Both the position numbers and the translations under genes were made by a program. DNA of 64,000 nucleotides, taken from positions 1,194,876 through 1,258,875 of the forward strand of contig OX638380.1 in NCBI GenBank assembly GCA_951813855.1. Reading direction: 5' to 3'. Each line of letters begins with the position of its first letter. Position 1 is the first letter of the stretch. This stretch comes from an uncultured Verrucomicrobiae bacterium (GTDB lineage: Bacteria > Verrucomicrobiota > Verrucomicrobiia > Limisphaerales > AAA164-E04). Below the pieces are notes generated by a model. It was not told where the DNA came from. It was given only the letters and a program-made list of their open reading frames with translations, and made no database searches. This document shows, one piece after another, positions 1-8,549 of this stretch.

Positions 1-80
1 GCCCCGGAAACCGACTGAATCAACAGCGCGACACCGCAAATCGAAAGAACGCCAAGGTATTTACTGAGCACCGGATTCAT
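1..80 (-). CDS. N-terminus of an unidentified protein running off the left edge
   Basis: A minus-strand frame opens with ATG at 80 and stays open to the window edge (26 codons). It encodes MNPVLSKYLGVLS followed by a hydrophobic run (ICGVALLIQSV) that looks like the start of a membrane segment. The frame also stays open upstream of this ATG (a TTG at 114-116 is one alternative), and a GGAGG lies only one base before the ATG, so the start is uncertain. It would follow the methyltransferase gene on the same strand. The product cannot be named from 26 residues; a polysaccharide exporter or other membrane protein is possible. Confidence 0.4.
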   Translation of the reverse strand, partial: MNPVLSKYLGVLSICGVALLIQSVSG

Positions 81-184
81 GCCTCCGATGTTGCCGCCCG
101 CCTTTCCCTCGGTCAATCCTTTCCCCCTTGCAGCCTCGCGGCGGAAGCGGCTGCGGGACGCTCCTGGTTCGAACGATCTCGAGT

Positions 185-1144
185 TCAACCCGCAACGTCC
201 CGATCCGTTTTACGAGCCACGATCGCGACGTTATCGGCCAAATAAAGTCGCCCCAGGCATTTCTCCGCCAAAGCGTAAGGCCACCGCAACAGCTTCAGGG
301 ACCGGGATTGTTTCCAGGCCGTAGTCCGTTGCAGCAACCGGGCCCGGTCGGCGTCGGCTACCCGTGCCTCCCGACGCCACAGATCCTGCCAAATGACCAT
401 CGGATTGAAATGCGTGCTTACGCTGGCGACCACTTGCAATTCCGGGACTCTTTCGACGAACCGGATCAACGTTTTCCGGGAGAAGTAATTGACGTGTTCC
501 GGCATCACGTAACGGTACTTCGCTCCCAATATCCGCGTCGCCAGACTCTTCCGGTTCGGAACGAGAACGAAACAATACCCGCCCGGTTCCAACAATCCGG
601 CCGCCTTGCGCAAAAACGACAAGGGATCCGCCAAGTGTTCGAAGACCGCCCAAAACGTGACCGCCCGGTATTTCCGAGCGCCGAAATCATGATCCAAAAA
701 GGAGCCGTCGATGACGGCGACGCCTTGGGAGCGCGCCTGGGCCAAGGCCGGTCCGGAAACGTCCATGCCTTCGCCCCGGTAACCGCCGAACTGATTCAGG
801 CGATAAAGAAACCCGCCGGTCGAACAACCGACATCGAGCACCGCCCCCTGGGAGCACCAACGGCGAAAGAAGCGCAGTTCCCGAGCGAAGCGCACCGCCG
901 CGTAATCGCTCCGCAATTTATCGGGAGTCAGATAATAATCCTTCCCGAGCCGATCGTAAAAGCGGCCCGACACCAGATCGCTCGCTACCGGATTGGCGTA
1001 GTACACTCCGCATTGCCGGCAGCCGTCGACCCGCAATTCGCCCTTCTCCCAAATCCTTCGAGCTTGGCGGCTGCCGCACCCCGGACAGGCCCGAGCCGTC
1101 AAAGCGCCGTCGCAGCCGGAGGCTTGTTCCCCTGTTCCACTCAA
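185..1144 (-). CDS. Class I SAM-dependent methyltransferase with N-terminal zinc-ribbon-like motif
   Basis: The 319-residue protein has two CxxC pairs near the N-terminus (C20/C23 and C42/C45), typical of the zinc-binding region in front of Methyltransf_23-type sugar or lipid methyltransferases. A SAM-binding motif I (VLDVGCSTGG, about residues 102-111) follows, then a motif with FEHLADP and LLEPGG, as in the UbiE/Coq5-like fold. The substrate cannot be read from sequence; this architecture is frequent in surface-polysaccharide and sugar modification clusters. It lies downstream of dtd on the same strand with about 80 bp between them. Confidence 0.85.
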   Translation of the reverse strand: MSGTGEQASGCDGALTARACPGCGSRQARRIWEKGELRVDGCRQCGVYYANPVASDLVSGRFYDRLGKDYYLTPDKLRSDYAAVRFARELRFFRRWCSQGAVLDVGCSTGGFLYRLNQFGGYRGEGMDVSGPALAQARSQGVAVIDGSFLDHDFGARKYRAVTFWAVFEHLADPLSFLRKAAGLLEPGGYCFVLVPNRKSLATRILGAKYRYVMPEHVNYFSRKTLIRFVERVPELQVVASVSTHFNPMVIWQDLWRREARVADADRARLLQRTTAWKQSRSLKLLRWPYALAEKCLGRLYLADNVAIVARKTDRDVAG

Positions 1145-1223
1145 AAGCGACCGTCTATTGCTGCTAATGGCTCCCGCCGCGCGCCGCCGTCTCGCCTCGA
1201 ATCCGCCGCACGAACCGCCGCGA

Positions 1224-1676
1224 TCATTCGCGGTCGCGGGAATCCATCAGGATGGTGACCGGACCGTCATTGATCAATTGCACTTTCATCATGGCTCCGA
1301 ACTGTCCTTCCGCGACCGGACGCCCCAGCAGGCGCCGTAATTCCTCGAGGAACCTCCGATACAGCGGCCGCGAGATTTCCGGAGGAGCAGCTCGGGTAAA
1401 TCCGGGACGGTTTCCTTTTTTGGTGCTGGCGTACAAGGTGAACTGACTGATCGCCAAGGCTTCGCCGGCGTTATCCTGCAGCGAGCGATTCATTTTCCCC
1501 TCCTCATCGTTGAAGATCCGCATCCGCACCAGTTTGCCGCAGAGCCAGCCGATATCCGCTTCGTCGTCGCCGGTTTCGATCCCGACCAAAATCAGCAATC
1601 CCGGTCCGATCCGGGCGCAAACGGTCCCGGCGACGCTGACGCTCGCTTCGCTCACTCTCTGGACAACGACCCTCAT
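1224..1676 (-). CDS. dtd: D-aminoacyl-tRNA deacylase
   Basis: This 150-residue protein matches the usual Dtd length and begins MRVVVQRVSEASVSV, the hallmark N-terminus. It carries the two active-site motifs: SQFTLYA near residue 79 and NRPGFTRAAPP near residue 90, which include the Gly-Pro type cross-subunit loop. Dtd hydrolyses D-amino acids mischarged onto tRNA, and glycine from tRNA-Ala, in the cytoplasm. It lies on the minus strand immediately upstream of the methyltransferase gene, and its promoter would be in the 205-bp gap shared with the divergent nnr. Confidence 0.97.
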   Translation of the reverse strand: MRVVVQRVSEASVSVAGTVCARIGPGLLILVGIETGDDEADIGWLCGKLVRMRIFNDEEGKMNRSLQDNAGEALAISQFTLYASTKKGNRPGFTRAAPPEISRPLYRRFLEELRRLLGRPVAEGQFGAMMKVQLINDGPVTILMDSRDRE

Positions 1677-1881
1677 AGCTGCTCTATGTTGCGCCGATAC
1701 CCGGCGGCGACCAACGATCCAACGTACCGGACACCTCGCTCGGCCTTACGATAGCCCGTCAACGATTTACGGCAAGTGCCGGAAACGAACCGTTGCGACG
1801 TGAATTAACCGAGCGGAACCCGTATGATCGATGGCAGCTGAGCCGTAATCGCGACGGCTCCCAAATACCGACTCGCAAGAC

Positions 1882-3285
1882 ATGCCGATTCCAGTCCTGA
1901 CCCTAGAACAGATGCGATCCTGGGAAGATCAAACCTGGGCTTCGGGCATTGCGGAGTCCGAGGTCATCGACCGGGTAGGCCAGGCGATCGCCGACTGGTT
2001 GCTTCGCCGGACCCGGCCGGGAGACCGCCTGCTGATTTTGGCCGGACGCGGCCACAACGGCGACGACGGACGCGCCGCCGCGCGCCGCCTCCCCAACCGT
2101 AAGGTCGCAGTGCTCGACGTCTCGGACCCCGAACCAACCGAAGCCGAGCTGGAGCGAGCGTTGGAACGGCGTCCCGCCGTCATCGTCGACGGCCTCTTCG
2201 GCATCGGACTTAATCGGGAATTATCGGAATCCTGGCAAGCGTTCCTCAATCGGATCAACCGGGCTCCTGGCCTGATCGTCGCGATCGACCTGCCCTCGGG
2301 TTTACAGGCGGCCGAAGGACGGATCGCCGGAACCGCCATCCGAGCCGATTACACTCTCACGGTAGGAACGCCCAAAACCGGGATGTTATCCGCCGAAGCC
2401 CGGCCCTATGTCGGTTATCTCAGGATCCTCTCCGACATCGGCCTGATCGAACGAACTTTCACCTCCGACCTGGCTTTCAGCCAGGAATCCGATTTTCGGG
2501 AACTGCCGCCGCGCCGGCGACCGACCGACCACAAGGGACGCCGGGGGCATCTGTCGATCGTGGCGGGCAGCGTCGGTTATCACGGGGCCGCCGTGTTGGC
2601 CGCCCGGAGCGCCTTGCGGGCACAGCCGGGACTCGTCACGCTGACGACGCTCCCGGAATGCTACGGGCCGGTTGCGGCTCAATTGCAACAGGCGATGGTC
2701 AACCGCTGGAACGAGAATTGGACCCCGACGGCAGGAACGACCGGGATGGTCTTCGGCCCCGGGTTGGCCGATCCCCAGTTGCCCGAACCCTTGATACGCA
2801 CGCTGCAAACCATTTGGCGCCACGCGGAATATCCGGTCTTGGCCGACGCCTCAGCCTTGGACTGGTTGCCGGAAGCAACCCGCCCGAACGGTTGCCGCGT
2901 CGTGACGCCTCATCCCGGTGAAGCGGCCCGGATCCTGAACGCCGAACCAGCGGAGATCGTCAATGAACCCGTAACCAGCCTCCGCCGCATCTCCGAAAAA
3001 TTGACCGGGAGTTGGGTCGTGCTCAAAGGACACCACAGTTCGATCGGCCACGACCGGGGGCCGGTCTGGTTCAACGCCACGGGAACCCCGGGATTGGCCC
3101 AGGGCGGCAGCGGCGACGTGCTGGCTGGTTTTCTGGGAGGCTTGTTGGCTCAACCGGCTTACCAAAAGGATCCGGGACTAACCCTGCGTTACGGGGTCTG
3201 GCAGCACGGCAAAGCGGCTGAACGGCTCGCCGAAGCACGCCGCAATTGGATCGTCGAAGAATTGCCCGACGCCCTCGCCACCTGA
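1882..3285 (+). CDS. nnr: Bifunctional NAD(P)H-hydrate epimerase / ADP-dependent dehydratase
   Basis: The 467-residue protein is the standard fusion of two metabolite-repair domains. The N-terminal YjeF domain (about 1-215) has the signature AGRGHNGDDGRAAAR at residues 54-68 and epimerises damaged R-NAD(P)H hydrate. The C-terminal ribokinase-like dehydratase domain (about 220-467) has the nucleotide-binding GGSGDVLAG near residues 408-416 and an ALDW / VVTPHPGE segment, and dehydrates the S form using ADP. Both domains look complete. It is divergent from dtd and transcribed towards the membrane-protein gene. Confidence 0.95.
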   Translation: MPIPVLTLEQMRSWEDQTWASGIAESEVIDRVGQAIADWLLRRTRPGDRLLILAGRGHNGDDGRAAARRLPNRKVAVLDVSDPEPTEAELERALERRPAVIVDGLFGIGLNRELSESWQAFLNRINRAPGLIVAIDLPSGLQAAEGRIAGTAIRADYTLTVGTPKTGMLSAEARPYVGYLRILSDIGLIERTFTSDLAFSQESDFRELPPRRRPTDHKGRRGHLSIVAGSVGYHGAAVLAARSALRAQPGLVTLTTLPECYGPVAAQLQQAMVNRWNENWTPTAGTTGMVFGPGLADPQLPEPLIRTLQTIWRHAEYPVLADASALDWLPEATRPNGCRVVTPHPGEAARILNAEPAEIVNEPVTSLRRISEKLTGSWVVLKGHHSSIGHDRGPVWFNATGTPGLAQGGSGDVLAGFLGGLLAQPAYQKDPGLTLRYGVWQHGKAAERLAEARRNWIVEELPDALAT

Positions 3286-3384
3286 AACGGAAACCGCGAT
3301 CCGGCAGCGATCGCGCCTTGGCTTTCCTCCCCGGCTTCGAAATTAATCTTTATCGAAACGAGTTTTCCTGGCAGTATCTGCGGC

Positions 3385-4359
3385 ATGCGTAGGGTCAAAT
3401 CCCACATCGCCGGGCTGATGTTCCTGGGTTTCGCCGTATTCGGAACGGCAGAGGTCTTCGAATTCTACAACGGCAATTCACTCGAGGGCGAAGTCTCGGT
3501 GCTGGACGAGACCGGACTCGTCGTTCGTTTGGAATCGGGCGGATTTTCCGATCGCCAGGAACTCGTCTACTTGACTCAAGAAACCCTCAACCGCCTGGCT
3601 CGGAACCGCGAATACGTTCCCTACATTCGTCCCTTTCTCGATTTGCCGGAAGAAAACCCTCATCCTCCGGTGATCCATGTCCGGGAAGTCGAGCGCCTGG
3701 CGTTATCGGACCGCGGCGGTTCCTTGTTCGCCGCCCTCAAGAGTCCCTTGGGCCTGCTGTTTCTCGTGGTCTTTTACGCCGCCAATCTGATCGCCGCTTT
3801 CGAAATCTCAGTCTACCGGGGCTATCCCAAGGCGATGGTCTGCGGCATTGCTTTAATCATCCCGGGGATCACTCCCCTGGTCTTCTTGCTGTTGCCGCCG
3901 GCCAAGGGTTCCTACGCCGAGGATTATCAGGAAGCGGAAGAACCGATGGCCGAATACCCGGAAGAGTTGGAACCGGCGACGCCCCCGCCGCCAGAGCTCG
4001 CCGCTCCATCCACCCCGGGAGTGCCTCAAGCCGGCCGGCCCAAACTGGGACTACAACAAGCCGCCGCCACCAAAACCAGCGACGTCGCGGCCTCGGCCGT
4101 CTACACGCGCAACGACACTACCTTCAACCGGAATTTTTTCGAGACGACCTTCGGGGAATTCTTCCGGGTCGTGCCTTCTCCGGCCGTCAAAGACATGGTG
4201 CTGGTATTCAAGGGCGTCAAAAAAGAGGCCGTCGCGAAACGGATCACCCGCATCTCCGCCAACGAGATCCGCGTCCAGTTGGTGGCCAACAACAAGGAAT
4301 TGCCTATGACCTTCGGCGAATTGGTCCAAGTCACCTTGCGGCACAAGGACGCCACCTAG
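3385..4359 (+). CDS. Conserved membrane protein of unknown function
   Basis: The 324-residue protein starts with a signal-peptide-like segment (LMFLGFAVFGTAEVF). An extracytoplasmic-looking beta-rich domain follows (FYNGNSLEGEVSVLDETG, like small SH3-type folds), then two membrane segments near residues 125-145 and 150-175 (LGLLFLVVFYAANLIAAFEI; GIALIIPGITPLVFLLLP). After these come a Pro/Glu-rich linker (about 180-230) and a soluble C-terminal domain. I know similar proteins mainly from Verrucomicrobiota but cannot assign a function. The AT-rich stretch just before the ATG (TTAATCTTTAT) may hold its promoter. Confidence 0.75.
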   Translation: MRRVKSHIAGLMFLGFAVFGTAEVFEFYNGNSLEGEVSVLDETGLVVRLESGGFSDRQELVYLTQETLNRLARNREYVPYIRPFLDLPEENPHPPVIHVREVERLALSDRGGSLFAALKSPLGLLFLVVFYAANLIAAFEISVYRGYPKAMVCGIALIIPGITPLVFLLLPPAKGSYAEDYQEAEEPMAEYPEELEPATPPPPELAAPSTPGVPQAGRPKLGLQQAAATKTSDVAASAVYTRNDTTFNRNFFETTFGEFFRVVPSPAVKDMVLVFKGVKKEAVAKRITRISANEIRVQLVANNKELPMTFGELVQVTLRHKDAT

Positions 4360-4433
4360 TTCCAGGTGCCGTCTCTCCTCGGTTCCGAAGCTAGTCCTCC
4401 CGGGCCGGTTCCGGGTCGCCGTCCGTTCCCGTC

Positions 4434-5390
4434 TTGACTGCCGTCAGTTTAGTTTTCCTGGGCACCAGCGAATTGGCTCGCCGCTCGCTCCAAGCCTTGG
4501 TCCGTGCCCCGCTCGTCGAAGTGCTGGGAGTCGTCAGCCAACCCGACCGGGCCCAGGGACGAGGACTCCAGGTCCGGCCTACGGCGGTCAAACAAGAGGC
4601 GCTGCGGCACGGTCTCCCGGTCTGGCAACCCGACAAACTGGGAAAAGATCAGGAGTTGTTGCGCCGGCTCCGTGAGTTGTCTCCCGCCGTCTTCGTCGTG
4701 GCCGCTTACGGCCAACTGCTCCCCCCTGCCGTGTTGTCGCTCCCGGAATACGGCTGCCTGAACGTCCACCCCTCGCTGCTGCCCAAATACCGCGGCGCCG
4801 CCCCGATCATCTGGCCCTTGCTCAACGGCGAAACGCAAACCGGAGTCACGATCATGAAAATGGACGAAGGCTGGGATACCGGCGATATCCTCGCCCAGGA
4901 AACCACCGGAATCGCCGCCACCGAAACCGGAGGTCAATTGCACGACCGCTTGGCCGAACTCGGAGCTGAGTTGCTGGTACAGTCAATACCGGATTACCTT
5001 CAGGGGAACCTCCAACCCACGCCTCAACGCCACGAATCAGCGAGTTACGCTCCTAAAATATCCCGGAGCGATACCGTCATCGATTGGAACCGGCCGGCGC
5101 CGGCGATCGCCAACGCCGTTCGCGGGTTCAATCCCTGGCCGGGCGCCGCCACCCAACTCGTCCAAGGCGATAAACGGCGCCGCCTTAAAATCTGGGAAGC
5201 CGAGGCGTCGCTTCACAACGACGAACAGGAACCGGGCACCGTCATCGATACTTCGCCTCAGGGCATCGTCGTCGCTTGCCGTACCGGATGCTTGCAATTG
5301 ACCCTCCTCCAACGGGAAGGCGGCAAACGAATGGACGTTCCCTCCTTCCTGAGGGGGACGCCCGTCAAGCCGGGAGAACGATTTATCTGA
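4434..5390 (+). CDS. fmt: Methionyl-tRNA formyltransferase
   Basis: The 318-residue protein has the usual Fmt length and order. The N-terminal formyl-transferase domain contains LVFLGTSELARRSL at the start and the tetrahydrofolate-binding signature NVHPSLLPKYRGAAPI around residue 110, followed by MKMDEGWDTGDIL. The C-terminal OB-like domain (about 205-318) contains RGFNPWPGA. It formylates the initiator Met-tRNA with 10-formyl-THF. The start is a TTG; no ATG or GTG in frame fits the conserved N-terminus better, so the unusual start is accepted with moderate certainty. Confidence 0.95.
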   Translation: MTAVSLVFLGTSELARRSLQALVRAPLVEVLGVVSQPDRAQGRGLQVRPTAVKQEALRHGLPVWQPDKLGKDQELLRRLRELSPAVFVVAAYGQLLPPAVLSLPEYGCLNVHPSLLPKYRGAAPIIWPLLNGETQTGVTIMKMDEGWDTGDILAQETTGIAATETGGQLHDRLAELGAELLVQSIPDYLQGNLQPTPQRHESASYAPKISRSDTVIDWNRPAPAIANAVRGFNPWPGAATQLVQGDKRRRLKIWEAEASLHNDEQEPGTVIDTSPQGIVVACRTGCLQLTLLQREGGKRMDVPSFLRGTPVKPGERFI

Positions 5391-5514
5391 ACTGTCCGAA
5401 GCGGTTCGCCCCGCCGCCTCCCGGCCGATCTCCCGCTCCCCTCCGGGTTCGGGAGCGCCTGGTACTGCTTGCCAAGGCGACCGCGCTGAAGTCAAACTTC
5501 CCTCCGGTCATCGC

Positions 5515-5934
5515 ATGGCTATGAAATACTGGCTGGTCAAACAGGAACCGTCCGCTTGGGGTTGGCCCGAATTCGTCGCCGAAGGCCAATCCGAATGGGA
5601 CGGCATCCGCAACTATCAGGCTCGCAATTATCTCCGGGCCATGAAGCGAGGCGACTTGGCGCTGTTCTATCATTCGGTCACCGGCAAGGAGGTCGTGGGC
5701 GTCGCCGAAGTCGTTCGCGAAGCCTATCCCGATCCTACGGCGAAACAGGGCGACTGGTCGGCGGTGGATCTGAAGCCCGTCACACCGTTAGCCCGAACCG
5801 TTACCCTCGAGACGATCAAGCAAGACCGGCAGCTGGAAGATCTTCCCCTGATCCGCCATACCCGCCTGTCGGTCATGCCCGTCACGGCCAAGCACTTCCG
5901 CCGCATCCTGAAATTGGGTGCCACGACCCTCTGA
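5515..5934 (+). CDS. EVE domain-containing protein
   Basis: This 139-residue protein is a single EVE domain: KYWLVKQEPSAWGW at the N-terminus, WDGIRNYQARNYLR, then GDLALFYHS and the VGVAEVV strand. EVE proteins belong to the PUA-like fold and bind modified bases in nucleic acids; the specific role of this stand-alone type is not settled. A second in-frame ATG two codons later (5521) is an equally good start, because the conserved part begins at MKYWLVK. It follows fmt on the same strand. Confidence 0.9.
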   Translation: MAMKYWLVKQEPSAWGWPEFVAEGQSEWDGIRNYQARNYLRAMKRGDLALFYHSVTGKEVVGVAEVVREAYPDPTAKQGDWSAVDLKPVTPLARTVTLETIKQDRQLEDLPLIRHTRLSVMPVTAKHFRRILKLGATTL

Positions 5935-6312
5935 ATCGGATCGGGCCGCTCGGATCACGAAACCGGAATCCCGGCCGGCCGTCGGCGAAGAAGCTCGAAC
6001 GACCCGGCTCCCTGCGCTCTGCCCTCAGTTTGGCACCGAAATACCAACCGGCTCGTCCCTGACGGCATCGTTGACGAGGCGAACTTTTTCCCGGGGCGAT
6101 TCGCTCTCTTCCGATGATCGTTTCGCCGGACGGTCGAACGCTTTCGCCAGCCGATCGATCGCCCTCGAGACGTGAGCTCCGAAGTTCCGACGGCACCGAA
6201 CGCCGAGAACTCAGCGAGCCGGAAAATCCCGGTCGAGGACTCCGGTCGGCTTAGCGGCAGAGCCGCACGAAAACCGCCGGGCCGGCGCGACCCGCAACCG
6301 AACCCGGCCAAG
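5935..6312. other. Intergenic stretch between convergent genes
   Basis: About 380 bp lie between the ends of the EVE-domain gene and the convergent glycosylase gene. I see no homologue-like reading frame and no obvious terminator with a T-run; the open frames here have no recognisable domain. Confidence 0.5.
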
Positions 6313-7092
6313 TTACCAGACTTTCAGCTCTCGCAGTTGGTTCTCCGCTTGTTCGGCCCAACCCCGATTGGCCGCCGGACTGGCCGGACTGGGATGAAGG
6401 ATCTGCCCGACTCTCACGCGGGTATCGGCCAAGGCCGCTTCGGCCCGTTGCCGGGCGAAAGTGCCGACGCCGACCAACCATTCGGGTCGCAGGATGGTCA
6501 CGATTTCCCGCAGATGTTCGTCGCAACGCCGTTCCAATCCGCGAGCCGCCCACTCGGGCAACCGGGCCGGAGTATAGTTTTTCCCCGAGGCTTCCAGAAA
6601 CGCCAGCGGACAGTAATTGGCGACGAAGTGATCCCGGAAGAACGCGTCGGCCGCGCCGAACTTTTCCCGGAACAATCCCCAGAGCCGGCGGCCGCTCACT
6701 TCGGAACGGGTGCAAGCGAATCCCTGGATCGGGCGGCGGGGATGTTCTCGAGCCGGCCGGTTCACTCCTGACGAGATTCCCAACCAATCCCGAACGCTGG
6801 CGATTTCGCCGAACGGGACGGCCGTTTGCACCATGCCGAAGGGGCCCGGATTCATTCCCAGGAAGATCACCTTTTTCGGGCGCTTCGCGTAACGCCGCAG
6901 ATACTGGACATGCGCCTCCCAGGCGTATGCCAGCGGGTTGTAGACCTGGGCGACCGGCGCGGCAAACTGCAACCCGTCCACCGCGTCCCGCAATTTGCGG
7001 GCCGCTTCGACCATCGCTTCGTCCTCCGAGAATTCGTTCATCGGCACGGTTTCAGGACTCTCCGGCAAGGAAACGGCAGTTCCCGAAACCAT
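6313..7092 (-). CDS. SMUG1-like uracil-DNA glycosylase
   Basis: The 259-residue protein has the two diagnostic SMUG1 motifs. The first is FLGMNPGPFGMVQTAVPFG, the uracil-pocket and water-activating loop with Asn in place of the Asp of family 1. The second is LHPSPASPAANRGW, the minor-groove intercalation loop near the C-terminus. It would excise uracil and oxidised pyrimidines from DNA. Bacterial SMUG1 homologues are uncommon but known in several phyla. An internal Met at 7041 (MNEFSEDEAM) is an alternative start. It converges on the EVE-domain gene. Confidence 0.9.
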   Translation of the reverse strand: MVSGTAVSLPESPETVPMNEFSEDEAMVEAARKLRDAVDGLQFAAPVAQVYNPLAYAWEAHVQYLRRYAKRPKKVIFLGMNPGPFGMVQTAVPFGEIASVRDWLGISSGVNRPAREHPRRPIQGFACTRSEVSGRRLWGLFREKFGAADAFFRDHFVANYCPLAFLEASGKNYTPARLPEWAARGLERRCDEHLREIVTILRPEWLVGVGTFARQRAEAALADTRVRVGQILHPSPASPAANRGWAEQAENQLRELKVW

Positions 7093-7131
7093 CGCCGGCG
7101 AAGCCCCGGATCCCGGCCATCGAACTCCCGA

Positions 7132-7815
7132 TCATGACGGATTCGTCAGGGGGGCGCCGGCATTGGCCCGGGAATGGCGGATATCTTCGGCGTCGCTGAG
7201 ATAGACCGCGAACTCGGCGATATTCTTGGCGTGATCGGCGATCCGCTCGACGCATTTGGAAATCACCATCAAATTCAGGCAACGGCCGATATTCTTGGGA
7301 TTTTCCACCATGTAACTGGATAGTTCGCGATGCAATTGCTTGTTGAGCCGGTCCACCGTCCGATCCTGGGGGATCACGGCCCGAGCCGATTCGGTGTCCG
7401 AATGGACGAACGCCTTCAACGCCTGATCCATCATTTCCATCGCCTTCGTTGCCATGCGGGGTAAATCGATGTAATCCTTGAGCGGAGGTTCCTGATTGAG
7501 TTCGCGGGTTCGCCGGGCGATGGTTGTGGCCTCGTCCCCGATCCGTTCCAGATCGCTGCCGATGCGAATGGCTACGGTGATAAAGCGAAGATCCCGAGCC
7601 TGGGGAGCCTGAGCTAACAACCGGATCGCCAATTCGTCAATCTCCATCTCGAATCGATCGATCACCTGATCGTCCCTCTCGACTTGATTCGCCAACTCGT
7701 CGTCGCGTTCCAGCAGCGCCCGGCTGGCCGTGTTAACGGCCGTCTCGGTGCGACTCGCCATCGTCAACAACAATTCGTTGAGCTCATTCAGTTCGCTATC
7801 AGCTTGACGATTCAT
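7132..7815 (-). CDS. phoU: Phosphate signalling complex protein PhoU
   Basis: The protein is all-helical with the two tandem PhoU three-helix bundles. Metal-site motifs can be seen in each half: SDLERIGDEATTIARRTREL in the first, and KCVERIADHAKNIAEFAVYL in the second, both containing the ERIxDxAxxI core. PhoU links the Pst phosphate importer to the PhoR/PhoB two-component system. I prefer the ATG at 7815 because the family begins close to NRQADSELNEL; the frame is open back to another ATG at 7875, which would add 20 unconserved residues. No pst genes are in view, so it is an isolated copy. Confidence 0.93.
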   Translation of the reverse strand: MNRQADSELNELNELLLTMASRTETAVNTASRALLERDDELANQVERDDQVIDRFEMEIDELAIRLLAQAPQARDLRFITVAIRIGSDLERIGDEATTIARRTRELNQEPPLKDYIDLPRMATKAMEMMDQALKAFVHSDTESARAVIPQDRTVDRLNKQLHRELSSYMVENPKNIGRCLNLMVISKCVERIADHAKNIAEFAVYLSDAEDIRHSRANAGAPLTNPS

Positions 7816-8292
7816 CCCTTCTCGATTCCCTGCGGGTTCCCGCCGGGCGTTCCACCTCCGATCGCCGGCGATCAACTTCCCCGCCGGCAGGCGGCGGAAA
7901 ATAACGTCCCCGGACCGGCTCCCGCCCGGCCACCGCGAGCGAAAGGTCCGAAACCGCCGCTCCCCCGTCGCTCGGAATGCGAGGCGGGCACCCGAAATTC
8001 CGGCATCATGGAACGCTCGGGGCGATTACGATTTCCAATTATCGGCCCCCAACAGAACGGTCCGGGAAACGACCGGAATCGAACGACGAAAACCCTCCCG
8101 CTCCGGCGAACCGTTCGGCGGTTCGCCCAGTCGACCGAATTCCAGGGGAAGCCTTCGGGACCGCTCCGATTATAGGGTCGTTACCCCTCTCGAATCAAAT
8201 CGAATCGCCGGACGGACCGGGCGGGTTGCTGTTTTTCGCTTAAAATCTTGACGAGCCGGCACTTCCCGGATTTTAATGTCCAGCCTACTGCT
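7816..8292. other. Intergenic stretch upstream of tRNA-His
   Basis: Nearly 480 bp between divergent phoU and the tRNA gene. It is GC-rich with overlapping open frames that show no recognisable domain. Promoters for phoU and for the tRNA presumably lie here, but I cannot mark them with confidence. Confidence 0.4.
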
Positions 8293-8369
8293 GGTGGCCG
8301 TAGCTCAGTTGGTAGAGCCCCAGATTGTGGTTCTGGTTGTCGCGGGTTCAAGTCCCGTCGGTCACCCCA
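8293..8369 (+). tRNA. tRNA-His (anticodon GTG)
   Basis: The cloverleaf can be folded by eye. The acceptor stem is GTGGCCG with CGGTCAC (one G-T pair), preceded by the G-1 residue that marks tRNA-His and pairs with C73. The D-arm begins TAGCTCAGTTGGTAGAGC. The anticodon stem is CCAGA/TCTGG with loop TTGTGGT, anticodon GTG. The T-arm contains GGGTTCAAGTCCC. The 3' CCA is encoded, and a T-run follows directly (TTTTTT), consistent with termination. Confidence 0.97.
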
Positions 8370-8549
8370 TTTTTTTCGTCGTCCCCTCCCGGCGACCGCC
8401 CGCCGGGAACCGGCGCCCCGCTCCGGTTTTGATGGTTGCCAATAATCGGCCGCAACTTTAGGCTTCGCGCTTCCGTTCCATACCGCCGAGCGAAAACGTT
8501 CCGCTATCGGGGCATTCCAGACTATCGTTAGCCTACTCCTCGAACCATC

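Noticed and set aside
128..1258. A 376-codon plus-strand frame opposite the methyltransferase and dtd
   Set aside because: It is antisense to two well-supported genes; its residues are the Arg/Pro-rich product typical of GC-rich shadow frames.
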